64,000 nucleotides of DNA from Neoscytalidium dimidiatum (lineage: Eukaryota > Ascomycota > Dothideomycetes > Botryosphaeriales > Botryosphaeriaceae): contig CM074701.1 in assembly GCA_037367355.1 (NCBI GenBank), forward strand, positions 682,001 to 746,000, in the 5' to 3' direction. The stretch's first letter is position 1. Each line of letters starts with the position of its first letter. The notes beneath the pieces are model-generated. The model saw nothing but the letters and a program-made list of their open reading frames with translations, did no database searches and was not told the DNA's origin. The position numbers were made by a program, and so were the translations under genes. Shown in pieces: positions 37,248 to 49,204 of this stretch.

Positions 37248-38876
37248 ATGATCGCTCGTCCCAATATCATCATGCCAGATATCAGCAAGATCAGGCTGAT
37301 CGGCATCGTCGGCGCCGGTAACATGGGTACGACGATGTCCTTCGGTTTCTCCGAGAACGGCATCGATGTCTCACTCTCGGATGTGTCCGAACAGAACGTT
37401 GATCAAGCACGTGAGATGGTGCAGCGGGCGGATACGCTCAAGGGCAAAATAGATTACTCCAAGGACATCCACCAGTTCACAAAGAGCTTGAACTCCCAGC
37501 CATGGAAGATATTCGTCTTTTCCATCGCCAATGGCTGGCCTGCTGACTCCGTCCTGGAGAAGATCCGGGATGGCTTGAGAGAGGGTGATATCATTCTTGA
37601 TGGCGACAACGAGAACTACCGCAACACCGAGAGGCAGCAGAGAGATCTGGAACTTAAAGGTGTGAAGTGGATCTGTATGGGTGTTAACGGTGGTTGCCAG
37701 TCTGCGAGACGCGGTCCGAGTATGTCTCCAGGCGGTGAGAAGGAAGCAATCGAGTTTGTCTTGGCGCTACTTGAGAAGTTCTCCGCAAAGTCCGCAAAGG
37801 ACGACAAGCCATGTGTTCAGTATATGGGTAGGTTCTCGTGTTCATTCCCTCTTACAAAGACGCCTTTGCCATACTTGATATGTTAAGAATTGGGTAGGAA
37901 AATGACGCATGTCCAGGTCTTCGTGGAGCAGGTGATTATGTGAAGGTGGTCCATAATGGAATTGAGAATGACATGCTCTCTACCGTCTGTGAAGCTTGGA
38001 GCTTTCTGAACAAATCGCTTGAGCTGTCCTACGAGGAGATTGACAAAATCTTTAGTAGCATGCGAAGGGAGAACTCAAAAATACTTACTTGATCCATATG
38101 GATTCGGAAATTTGTTAGAGGAAGAAGACTCTCGAAGGTGACAAGAACGGAGAAGACAGGGGAGACGGTGACTACGTCCTAGATGACGTTCTTGATAAAG
38201 TCGTGCAGGACGATGACGACTCTGAAGATACCCTTTACTGGACGGTAATGGAAGCTGCTGACCGGCACGTGTCTGCGCCGACCATTGCTGCTGGGCAATT
38301 CTTCCGTGTTGCAAGCGGAGACCGCGCACAGAGACTGAAGGTCACCGAGAAACTCAACATTTCCAAGCCGCAGAAGGTTGGCGTGAAGGATGGCAAGGAT
38401 GGCTTGATCGATACCCTTCGAAAGGCAGTTCATGCCTTTTTCTTGAGCTCATTGCTAATGCTTCCAAGGGTGAGGGTTGGAATGTCAACCTTGGGAGATG
38501 CATCCAGATCTGGAGATTTCGCTGCATCATCCAGGAAGCCTACATCGCAAACATGCTTGAACCCATCCTGTTGAACACAAAGGAGTCGGTCACGAACATC
38601 AAGCTTATCGATGAAGTTTCCTCCGATCTCAAGAAGACCTTCGCACCTTTGAAGGAAACTGTATTGAAAGCTGTTAAGTGGGACAACTATGCTCCTGCTC
38701 TGAGCGCTAGTCTAGAGTATCTGAAATACGTTGGCGGAGCCTTGCTGGCGACTCAGTCCACAGAAGCAGAGATAGACTTTTTGGGCGCGCATGCTTCTGA
38801 TAAGCCGGATGTTCAGGCGGAGGATCCCGGTAAGCCATCAAAGTGGGCTCATCACTACGGGTGGCGGCCAGCTTGA
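37248..38876 (+). pseudogene. 6-phosphogluconate dehydrogenase-like gene, broken
   Basis: The first exon (37248-37827) encodes an intact-looking NAD(P)-binding half: GIVGAGNMG, a DGDNENYRNTERQQ block and MGVNGGCQSARRGPSMSPGG. A 89-base intron leads to 37917, where LRGAGDYVKVVHNGIENDM gives the 6PGDH helical-domain motif (K and N of the active-site KxxHN are present). The gene then fails. The frame jumps near 38068, an in-frame TAG follows at 38116-38118, and a second shift occurs near 38432. In the last frame it ends with the family's C-terminal pattern (LGRCIQIW...ANMLEP, then FLGAHASDK...HHYGWRPA, stop at 38874-38876). About six residues of the conserved stretch at the second shift appear deleted. 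It is a paralogue-like relative of pentose-phosphate-pathway 6PGDH, likely non-functional. Confidence 0.85.
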
Positions 38877-39195
38877 TTGTCGGTCGAGCGTCTATTACAC
38901 GATGAAAATGGGGATTTTACCAGATTCACCTTGTATTCGTGTCAGTCGCCAAACGTATCAGCAATATGCAGGAAATTTACAGTAATTACGACGTGTGTAA
39001 CTTAGCAGGCAGCATCAAGCTGGATGTGTGTTACAGTTTACCTAGAAGCGCTAGCAATTGGTCCGCTGACAATCATGGGCTTGCGCGGTTGGCTGGCGAC
39101 ACAAATGGTTCGGCTGGAATCAGGATCGCCGAGATAGACAGGCTCTGAGCTACGTTTGGCCGCTTATTGTTTTCCCTTATTCTTCAGAGCCTTTG

Positions 39196-39200
39196 CTTTT
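39196..39200. repeat. 5-bp target-site duplication, left copy
   Basis: CTTTT directly before the 5' LTR; the same five bases follow the 3' LTR at 44843-44847. Confidence 0.85.
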
Positions 39201-39407
39201 TGTCAAACACTGGTGTTACAGTCATTGTTTTTCCATTATAGCACGTTCCTTTCACACTTAGTTCCGCCACTAATTCCGCTTACTTATTAGCGTATACTAA
39301 ATATATATAATTACCCTTATTCGGTGTTTTTTACTAGTATACTAATTTATTTATTCTACTTATTATTACTACTTAATATAGTACTCTATTAACTACCTAG
39401 TTTAATA
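39201..39407 (+). repeat. 5' LTR of the Copia element
   Basis: 207 bp, beginning TGTCAAACACTGG and ending TTTAATA. The first 70 or so bases keep CpA/TpG (for example CACTGGTGTTACAGTCATTG); from about offset 98 onward every comparable site reads TpA. Confidence 0.93.
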
Positions 39408-39418
39408 GTTATAAGCCC
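39408..39418 (+). other. tRNA primer-binding site (half-tRNA type)
   Basis: GTTATAAGCCC follows the 5' LTR immediately. With one RIP-type G-to-A change reversed it is complementary to the anticodon arm of fungal initiator tRNA-Met (GGGCUCAUAAC), the internal priming site known for many fungal Copia elements. The complementarity is from knowledge of the tRNA. Confidence 0.65.
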
Positions 39419-42400
39419 GGCCCGCGTATTAATACCTTTCGAGTAATATATATATATAAGTTAACCTATAGTATCTAGGTAATAATATATACGGTAGTAT
39501 CGGTATATCCTACTATTACTACTACCTAGTATTTAAGCACTTAATCGAGAGTCGTACGCCTTCTTCGAACCTAAAAGTACGAAGCTCTTTAGTTATTTTT
39601 TTAAGGAACGCTTCCTTTACGTACGGACTACGCTATATAAGGCTAGTTAAATACTAGTATATACGCTATAATAGCCTTACGTATACTAGTTATACTAACT
39701 AGCCCTAATAAATAGGAAGACTAGATTAACACTATTAGAATTAAGGCGAAATCCGATAAAATATTCGAATATATCGACCCTAGTAAGCCTAATAAGCTAA
39801 CGCAACTAGAGGAACCTATACTAAGCCTAAATTTAGCTATATAAGGCTCCTCGTTATTAAATCTTAACCTATAGTCGAATAATAAACTTAAAGTAAAATA
39901 TAAACGGAATCTCTCGCGCTATTTAAAGGCTAAGGACCGTATTTTATAGCTATCTAAGATTATTACTAACTTAATTAGACGTTAATACTAACTAGTTCTT
40001 AGGAGAGTTAAGGATTATTACCTATAGACGCTACTCCGTATTCTTTAGAAACGAGTAGTACTACTAGAAGATAGTATTATTGAATAGCTATATATAGAAT
40101 ATACGAAGCTTTAGATACTACCTACTTATTAAAACGTCCTCTTATAGATAGATAAATAGAAAGAATAGGCATTTTATATAGAAGTAAATAACCTTACTCT
40201 TATAACTACTAAGTATACTAGTATAGTCTTTCTAGTAATACTTTAGAAGTACGATGAAATCTACGCCTTAAACTAACGAATACTACTTAAGAATAACCTC
40301 TTATTAGACTATAGTATTATTATAATATATAAATAGTATAGAACCGAAGTAGAGTTAAAAGGGAACCTATATAAGTAACCTAAATAAGCCTTCTTAGTAG
40401 AATTTAGGGGCTATTCTTTAGGATAGAGGAAGCTAAAATACCTCTATAATAAGCACTATTAGTACTCTATATACTATTATATTAATCTATCTATTTATCC
40501 TACGAATTAGCAACTACGTAAGAAGATAGTAGAGAAAGTTAATAACGTACTTAGGAACCCTAAATTTAAGGCGAAAGTCGATATAGCACTAGTAAGGAAT
40601 AAACGAATTCTTAATTAAAAGAAACCTATAGTATTAACTATAAAAGTTAGGTTACTTATAGCTATAGTAGAGACGGCACTAATAGCTTTCTTAGCTTAAA
40701 AGTAAGATTCTACTATAATATAGCTCTTATAGATTATAGACACTAGGTTAAACGCTTATATTTACTATAAATATATAAAATAACGACTTACGAATATTCG
40801 CCTAGTAGTAAACGGTAAATACGTTATTTTAGGTAGCGGACCTTAACTAATTAAAAGCTACGTAGACGTACTAGTTATAGTATAAAGAAATAGTAAGAAA
40901 GTTAAAATACTTCTTAAGAACGTCTACTACGTATCTAATATATTAGCGAACCTTATCTTAATCCGAACTATTAAGAAATTAGGCTATTTAATAGACGCTG
41001 GTAAAAGACGTATATACGAGATAGTAGATCGGTCTACCTTCTATAATATTATAGTAGAAAACGATACCTACTTTATTAAATACTACTAGGAGTTAACTTT
41101 ATCGAATATAAGCTACGCTCTAGCTATTATAACTACTAGGAAGCTTCTAATTAATTACTAGTATAAGATTATAGCTTATATAGGTAGAGAAGTAATAACT
41201 TATCTCCCTAAAGCCGCTTAAAGAGCTAAAATTAAACCTTAATTAAATTAGGAATCGTACTATAAGGTATATATAAGAACGAAAGCGTACTAGATTATTT
41301 TACGTTTAGAAAAGAAGGAAGAATAGTTATTAGAATCCTTCTTTTGCGTTTTATTTAATATAATTATTATAATAGACGCGTATAATAAGCATAGATATAT
41401 TATATACCTAGAATATATAGTAACGAACTATATACTCGTTCGTTTATATATAAATAAATACTAATACGTAGATATTCTTTAGGAGTTCTTCTAGTTAATT
41501 TAAACCCGTTTTAAGTAGAAAGTCGTATTCTTTCGCTCTAATAACGAGACCTCCTTAACTTATATATTTTACGACTCTATAAGAAAGTAAGGAATTATCT
41601 AAGAGGCTTCTATACTATATACTCTTAAATAGAATAGACATTTAGAACGGTTAAGAGGAGTCCTTACTACTAAAGCTCGCGCCTTACGAGTAGAAGATAA
41701 CTTTCTAGTAGAACTATAGCTAGAAATCTACTCCGTAGCGGCCTATATTTATAACCGAACCCCTAGTAGACGCTTAAAGTAGAAAACTCTATTCGGGTTA
41801 GTATATAGTAGTAAGCCTTCGCTAGTATACTTACGAGTATACGGTAGTAAAGCCTATATATTAAATAAAACTATTACGTTATCCGATAAACTATTAGATA
41901 GAGCCCTAGTAGGCTACTTAATCGGCTATAATTCTAGAAATATCTATCGAATATAGTACCTACCGGATTAAAGGGTTATTATTATACGAGATATTACTTT
42001 TAACGAAATAATAAGGTTTTAGCCTTACGAAAAAGAAATCTTTATACTAGAGGTACCTAAAGAAGTAGTAGAACCTCTAATAGAGTATCTACTAATTATA
42101 CTCGACCTAAATAATATAATTAATTTAAGTTCTAAAAGTAAGAGTAATTAGAAGGAAGAAGAAAGCTCTATATAGAGAACTACGCCCTCCGCGGACGATA
42201 GTAGGCTAAATTTTTATATAAAATAGTTATTACCTAGCTATAGTCTCCGCGAAGACCCTAAAATATACCCTCCTTAGAGTTAATTACCGACTTCTAAAGC
42301 CTTACCTAAAGTAGAAAATTAGCTACTATTATAGAGCGCTTCTAGAGTAGAGGGTAAGACTATAATAATATAGGAAGCTTAGAAATCGCTATAGAGAGGT

Positions 42401-44635
42401 AATTAGGCCTTAAGAGTAGTAGAAATCTCTTCTAAAATTAACCCTTCTAATATTATTAAAGGACGCCGTACTAGGTTTAGAAAAACGGCCTACGTAGCTT
42501 TATTATAGTAAAACTACTAGTATAAGACGGCCTTTTACGCAGCCTAGTCTATCTTACCGAAAATAACACGGCTAGAAGCTAAAGTATACGACCTCCCTCC
42601 TAAACTACGTAATTATAAAGAGCTACTCGTTTATCCGTATAAAGAGTAGTTCTTAGAAGCTCTATAAGAGGAAATAAGGAAGCTCTAAGTAAAGAACGTC
42701 TAGAAGGAAGTGCTAATTACCGAAGCTATTAATAAGTAGAAATAGGTTATACTACTTACTAAAGTATTTAAATATAAACTTAACGAATTTAACTAATTAA
42801 TAAAGTATAAGGCACGAATATATATAAGAGGGGATAAGTAGTATACCGCTTAAGATATATATACCGCTATATTAGCTCTACGTATACTTAGAATCCTTAT
42901 AGCACTTATTTCCGCCTTCGACCTCGAAACTCGTTAGTACGACGTAGTAAACGCCTTCCCCTACGTTATTCTAGATAAGGAAGTCTACTATTACCTACTA
43001 AACGGTATAAATATTAAGCCCGGAAAAGTACTACGCCTACTACGAGTACTATACGGCCTTAAATAAGTACTAGCGCTCTAGTAGAAGTATCTCTATAAAA
43101 CTCTTTAAGAGCTTAGGCTCTAGAAAGTACTAGAAGCTCTATATCTATTTAAAAACGAATACCTAATCGTCTTCTTCTTCGTAGACGATATTATTATTGC
43201 CTATAGTAAGAACTATAAGAAGTACGTTAATAGCTTCTAAAAGAAGCTCTTCTAGTACTACGAAATACGCCTAATTAGTAAAGTATAATAGTTTCTTATA
43301 GTATAGATTATACGGAATAGAAATAGAAGATATATATAGCTTTTATAAGAGTTATATATAAAGATACTTATTAAGCGTTTTTATATCGATAAAAGTATTA
43401 AGATATTAATACTACTACCTATCTAGAAGTAAATCGCGAAGAATACTAGGTAGGTAACTCCTACTTAAATTTATAAGTACTAGAGTAAAGTTAGTTCGAT
43501 TAACTTTACTTCTATATTTATACGCCCTAATATTACTTTTATAACGTCTAAGCTCTTAGAATACTTATAAAACCCTTTAGAGTACTATTAAAGGCTAGCG
43601 AAGTAAGTACTTATATACTTAGAAAATATACGAAGGAGAGTACTCTTTATAGACGGCTCTAATATAGGCGAGAGCACTTTCGTAGCTAGTAGTAATATCT
43701 TATTCGCTACGGATACGGATATAAGGAAAAGCTACTAAGAATTTATCTTTATTCTTTTCGGTATACTAGTAGACTAAAGTGCTAGAAAGTAACGTATAGT
43801 CTTAACTTCTACTACTAAAGCTAAACTCCTCGTACTATTAGAAACCGCTCGCTATACTATTTAGTAGAAAAGATTCTTTAAGAATATAAGCTTTAATCTA
43901 GAATATAAAATTAAAATATAATACGATAATAGGCGAATACTAGAGCTTATAAACGAATTAGAACTAAAACTTAATACTAGCCTACGATATATTAATATAT
44001 ACTAATACTAGCTTCGCTAGAAAGTATAGATATAGATAATTAAGCTAAAATAGACGCCGATAGCTAAAATAGTAGCTAATAGTATAACGAAAGTACTTAT
44101 AAGGTAATAATACCTTACTTTCGTATAGTTACTAAATTTATACGATATACCGAATACGGAGTAATTAGTAGTTACCTATCGGTAAACCTATTTAATACTA
44201 TAGGTTTTCTAGTTAGTTCTATACGATATAGCGAATTATTTATTCTAACGTTACGTCTACTATCGTATTCGGACGTTACGTTTTCGCTAACCGCCTAGTA
44301 GAAAACGCCCTATATATACTCGCTATCCTCGCTCTACTACTAACTTTCTTTCCTCTATAAGGATTATAAGTACCTTATTTACTAGTACTCTATATAGGTA
44401 TTACGTTATACGACTACCTCCCTACTACTATACTCTTTATTTTTTCGTTCTTTACGCTTCTAACTACCTAGAAAATTATAAAATTATTAAATTTAATTAT
44501 TAATACGTGCTTAGTAAGTTATAAGAAAGATTTTACTTATTATTATACTAATACGGTAAAGTAATATCTCTATAGCTTTTAATAAGGCTTCCTACGGTCT
44601 TTTCGTAAGACTCTACGCACCTTACGAAGGGGGTA

Positions 44636-44842
44636 TATTAAATACTAGTATTATAGTTATTATTTTTCTATTATAGTACGTTCCTTTTATACTTAGTTCC
44701 GCTACTAATTCCGCTTACTTATTAGCGTATACTGAATATATATAATCACCCTTATTCGGTGTTTTTTACCAGCATGCCAATTCATTTATTCTACTCATTA
44801 TTACTGCTCAATACAGCACCCCATCAACTACCCAGTTCAATA
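44636..44842 (+). repeat. 3' LTR of the Copia element
   Basis: 207 bp, aligning end to end with the 5' LTR without gaps; differences are C/T or G/A transitions. Here the pattern is reversed: the first 70 or so bases are mutated (TATTAAATACTAGTATTATAG) and the part from 44733 on is unmutated (ACCAGCATGCCAATTCATT). Confidence 0.93.
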
Positions 44843-44847
44843 CTTTT
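44843..44847. repeat. 5-bp target-site duplication, right copy
   Basis: CTTTT, identical to 39196-39200. Confidence 0.85.
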
Positions 44848-46191
44848 TAGTGAGCACCTCTCCAACTCCATCTGTCTTGAAGTGCTCCAGCATCTCGTTC
44901 TTCTTTTCATTCCTTTGTACTGACAGGTTACCTTAAGGTATACCGGCGGAATCTCTACTGATGGGCATTACAAGTAGACCAAATATTATGGACAAGCCCT
45001 GCTTACTTCGTTTGGAGGTTCGCATCGTGGATATTATAAGCAATTGTATTGCCGTATATTGCAATAGGATATCGTTGTACGGCCAGCAAAGCCCTATTCA
45101 AAGTAGATGATGACAACAGATTAGCTCATGTCTTGAATTCCCGTGGCAAGAAATTTCAACCAGTCTCCTCTTCCGCTCACCTCCGGATCATACTATTTGC
45201 TAGGGATCAGTCTTTGAGTGAAGTAGAATTGCCGGACAGAGCCTTGAAATCTGAGTAAATGGCCGATTAGGACCGCAATGTATTGGGCACCGGAGAAGAT
45301 GCATGAAGGAAAGCTGCATTTGTTGGTATTCGATGTGAGAGGCTATGCTCTAGGGTCACACAAGATTGATTAGCGACAAAAGGAAGCGTGTGGGCTGACT
45401 TCGCAGCTGGCGCCAAACAGCACATCAAGCATACAGGTCAACGAATCAGAATTCCAACATTGGAGCATCAAAGGGTGACACAACCGTCCGCATCTATCCA
45501 GCACCGCATCGTACCCCTCCCCAAGCATATATATCACGCGACGGCACGAAAGATCCGTCTCACACGCATCATGTCCGCCTTGTCCCAACATACAGGATAC
45601 GCAACCCCCTCTCGCCAAACCTGCCTAGGTCACCCTTCAGCGCCCTGACTTGGTCCACGCGTGCAGGATCTCACCAGGCTATCCCCATGACCCCTCATCC
45701 AGCTGGCCTGCAGCCCACAGCATCCGACTGGCTGAACAAGTCCTTGATTGGCCGCCTGGAAACCGTTCCCCAATCTGGGCACAGCGCTAGAACTCTGATT
45801 CCCCCTCCTTCTCATGCATGCCATGTAGCGCCACCCCCGCAAAATTAACGTATTCGGGTAGCGCGTAATCTGCAGCTAAGCGAGGTACGAGCGTTGACCG
45901 AAAAGACGTGCATAAAGTTTACACTATTGTGTACATCTATTAAAACGTTGATGAATTGATCGTTAAGTCGTGCCGATATTTATGGAATAGAGTAAGAAGC
46001 TCTGAGCAAACGCCGGATATAGAAAGAAACCCAGGGAACATGCGGGGGTACTTCTGACAAGTTGGTAAAAATGCAAACGCCTTTTGCAAATATCCATCTC
46101 GCGCCGAACGATCGCGTGATGGTACATTGGAAAACATTCAAGCATTTCGAGGCGGCGTAGGAGACGCGTCGATGAGTAGCAGGTGACTGGC
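44848..46191. other. intergenic region, nothing recognised
   Basis: Normal base composition returns directly after the transposon. Only short frames without domains; 3' flank of the SDR gene. Confidence 0.5.
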
Positions 46192-48027
46192 TTACCAGGC
46201 AGTATGGCCGCCATCGATGATGAGATTCGAGCCAGTCTACAAGGTCAACACTGGACTGATGCGAATGCATCTGACAGACGTTGGGCTAAGGGTGGGGAAA
46301 CTGGAGGACACGCACCATGAAGCTGCTCGCGCTGCTCAGCAGAAACAGACCTGCACCCTTGAACTCCTCGGGCACAGCCAACCTGCCCATCATGTTCTCG
46401 CGCTCCCACTTCTCGCGGAGCCCAGGCACCTCGTCGAAATTGCGCTTGACCATCGGCTATTTTCTCATCAGCAACCCAGCTCCTTGACGTAACTGTAGAC
46501 CAACATACAGTCAAAATGTGCCCTGGACTCAAGCTGTTCACACGAATACCACCCAGCCCATTCCTCTGCTCCCTCCCAACGCCACTCCACTCCATCGCCA
46601 GATTCCTGGTCAGCTGCAGCAGCGCTGCCTTGCTCGAATTATACACCGGACAAATCAACCCCTTATTCGCGACGCTCCCGCTCATACTCGCAATGATCAC
46701 CATCGCACCGTTCCGTTTACCCAAATTCCACTTGAACATGGCGCGCGCGGCGCTGGTGCACGTCATGAAGACGCCGGAGTAGTTGACGTCCATCATCTCG
46801 CGCACCTCCTCGATCGGGTACTCGATGGCGGGCTTGAGGTGCTGGATGCCGGCGGCGGCGATGACGCCGTCCAGGCGCTGGTACTTGTCGGCGATGGCGC
46901 CGATGACGGCGTCGAGCGAGCGGGTGTCGCGCACGTCGACGCGCGCGTACGACAGCGAGCCGCCGAACTCGGGCGGGATGCGCGAGCATGCTTCGAAGAA
47001 GTCGGGCGAAGGCTGCTCAAGCCGGTCGAGGCAGAAGACTGTGGTGATGCGGTGACGATGTCAGTGTAAGTTCCTTTTGTTTCTCGTTCTTCATTTGCAA
47101 AAAAAAAAAAAACAGGGTCTTTCGGAAGCAGATGATTGGAGGTTGTGGCGGTGCAAATCGGTGCTGTGCTACGGGTGATCGCCGTGAGATTGTGATGCGA
47201 TGGTGATGTATTGGTGCGCGCGCTGTCGGATTATTTTTTTTTTGGGGTGTGGCGGGGAGCCGCAAGGTGCTCGAACAGCTCTGAGGTCACCCGACAGAAT
47301 GCTCTTGGCGAGCCTGCTTCAGAGTATGTGGCAACTCGCAGCTGAGCCTACGATGCGAAATCGACAAGTTGAGCGGGCGCGGCCATTGGATGGCGCAAAG
47401 CATCCGGCCCGCGTCCGCAAGTAGATAAGATGTACTTCTTGCTCGCTTCGCCTGGTAAAATCCCAGAAATCCATCCTCGACAGTGCGGTAAGACTGCAGG
47501 TGCGCATGCGCATGTACAGGCGTGAAGTTTGGGCGTGTTTGTGGCGACGTTGGAGAGCAATGTGCGGCTTTGCAAGGCTGGGATAAGGCTATTTTGGGGA
47601 GGGTTTGTTTGCAATCTTCCCTACAGAAAAGAACGGGGTCAACTACTCAACCTTTTCCGCCAGCTTCGGCCAATGCTTCGGCCATGCAGAGACCGAGTCC
47701 TCTACCACCGCCTGTCACGACATAAATGCCGTCCTCAATGTCAAAGTCTTTGAGGCGCTTGTGACCGACTGCATCGGAGAGACGGTATGAATTGAACCGT
47801 TGTTGCGTGTATGAATCTGCTATACGCCTTGCTGGTAGCGTTGGTCTCGAAAAAGAAAAGGCGACCAATGGCCTTGGGGAGCCTAGAGTAATGGAGGTTA
47901 GAGGAGATGACATGGCAGCAGGAATGCTCAAAGCTCGCAAGGAGCTAACGCTCGAGGGGGCTGAGACTGGGCGGAACGGCATGGTGCGAGCCAGGCGTAA
48001 TTGACAAGTGGAGCGCGGGAAAGACAT
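46192..48027 (-). CDS. short-chain dehydrogenase/reductase with N-terminal extension
   Basis: Exons 48027-47652, 47038-46509, 46456-46316 and 46236-46192 encode 363 residues. Classical SDR motifs are complete: TGGGRGLG at about residues 105-112 (cofactor), a catalytic Ser near 245, Y258-x3-K262 (YNSSK), and a C-terminal NLIIDGGHTAW. The first 95 residues are a Ser/Arg/Pro-rich extension with very few acids, which could be a mitochondrial presequence; that is inference. The start was chosen at 48027, the ATG opening this basic segment; in-frame ATGs exist further upstream. The first intron is 613 bases, ten times the local norm, with a GTTGAG donor; the others are 52 and 79. The substrate is unknown; the sequence resembles fungal sorbose/mannitol-type reductases only in the general fold. 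Confidence 0.87.
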
Positions 48028-49204
48028 GGTGGATGATAATGATGAACGAAGACAAAGAAAGAGCCGGAAAGAAGAGTGGAAGAGATGCTGTCGAGCGTGG
48101 TTTACAGCAGGTGTGCAAAACAGCAAGAGTAATTCCACGATGCTCTCGAAGGAGGCGGGAGGAGAATTGGCGCCCGATGACACTGCAGCTTTATTTGACG
48201 GCAGGGCCTTGAAGAGCGCCGAGTGATACATGGTCGTGCAATTTGACGATGGGGGGACGCGTGATGCAATTCAGACGTGGCCAAGGGGAGGGGGCTATGC
48301 CCCGCTGCGGACCGAGCAGCGAAGCTCCTGGGCTTCAGACTGGCTGCGGGAGGATTGAGGACGGGCAGCTGATGGGGAGCCACAGCCACGATGGCTCAGT
48401 CGTGTTGGGTCTCGTCTCTCGTCCCAAGAACAGGGTCCAGCGGGCCACGGAGGGCTGCGGAAGGTTATGCGGGGCCAGTGGCATGGGAATCTGGCACTCG
48501 CACAGCAGCGTCCCATGCGAAGGATTCAAAACCGCCATGGCTGATGCCTGTGACAAAGAGCACTTACGGATGCAGCGACGCCGTTTTCTTTGGCTCCTTC
48601 CCGCCCTGCGCAGCTCCCCCCAGCTCCCCCCAGCTCTCCCAGCTGATCGGCTCATCGGCCGCTGCCCCTAGCAAATCACTATGCAGAACTCAACTAGATG
48701 GAACTCAAGACCACGGCGAAGCCAACCGCGTCCCCGGGTCTCTATACTTTACGTCCCTAATGTAACATGACGTCGGAAGCAACTTCCAGCCACTTCCTGC
48801 GTCACTTCTACCACCAGCAATGTACAAGTCCTTTACTCCTGGCGGAAAACGGTCCCCACCCGTTCGAATCTTCGCTCAAGTTAATGTGAGGTCTCCTATT
48901 GCAGGTCTTTCGATCATTGCACGCGATGCATATTCGATTTTCAGGGACGTAGACTGATCATTTCGTCGCAAATGCACACACCGTCAGGGGTTACCTGGAT
49001 CACCCATCATGCCGCCACGGAATCTTGTTTCCAGCGACATGCGAGGACTGTGGGTTCCTGCATTGTGCTAACCGAGATAGTTTTCGTTTTGACAGGCCAA
49101 GGAAAGCTACAAATACATACATTCGCGTCGCACATAGCCCGAGTCTGCGCGTACGCACAACGGACCGTACGACGTTTTGCAATGAAAAGCAGTGGTCGGA
49201 AGAG
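48028..49204. other. intergenic region, nothing recognised
   Basis: Upstream of the SDR gene and 3' flank of the SDH assembly factor gene. A frame open upstream of 48027 to 48231 probably reflects 5' leader sequence. CCCCCAGCTC-type short repeats occur at about 48610-48640. Confidence 0.5.

Larger units (their letters stand above)
39201..44842 (+). mobile_element. Copia-type LTR retrotransposon, complete but saturated with RIP mutations
   Basis: The 5642-bp element has two LTRs of 207 bp and a CTTTT target-site duplication. The interior is very AT-rich, with TpA everywhere and almost no CpA or TpG, the product of repeat-induced point mutation on both strands. ATG is therefore essentially eliminated and TAA/TAG are abundant, so no frame survives. 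Order of decayed pol parts on the plus strand: integrase region around 41300-42000, then reverse transcriptase (a D-V-V-N-A-F-like site at 42939-42960 and a VDD catalytic box at 43181-43189), then RNase H-like sequence before 44100. Integrase before reverse transcriptase makes it Copia (Pseudoviridae-like), not Gypsy. A purine-rich tract (GAAGGGGG) lies just before the 3' LTR. It cannot encode working proteins. Confidence 0.93.

Noticed and set aside
39201..44842. AT-rich stretch as mitochondrial DNA insert or centromere
   Set aside because: Matched LTRs, target-site duplication, primer-binding site and reverse transcriptase/integrase remnants identify a RIP-mutated Copia element.
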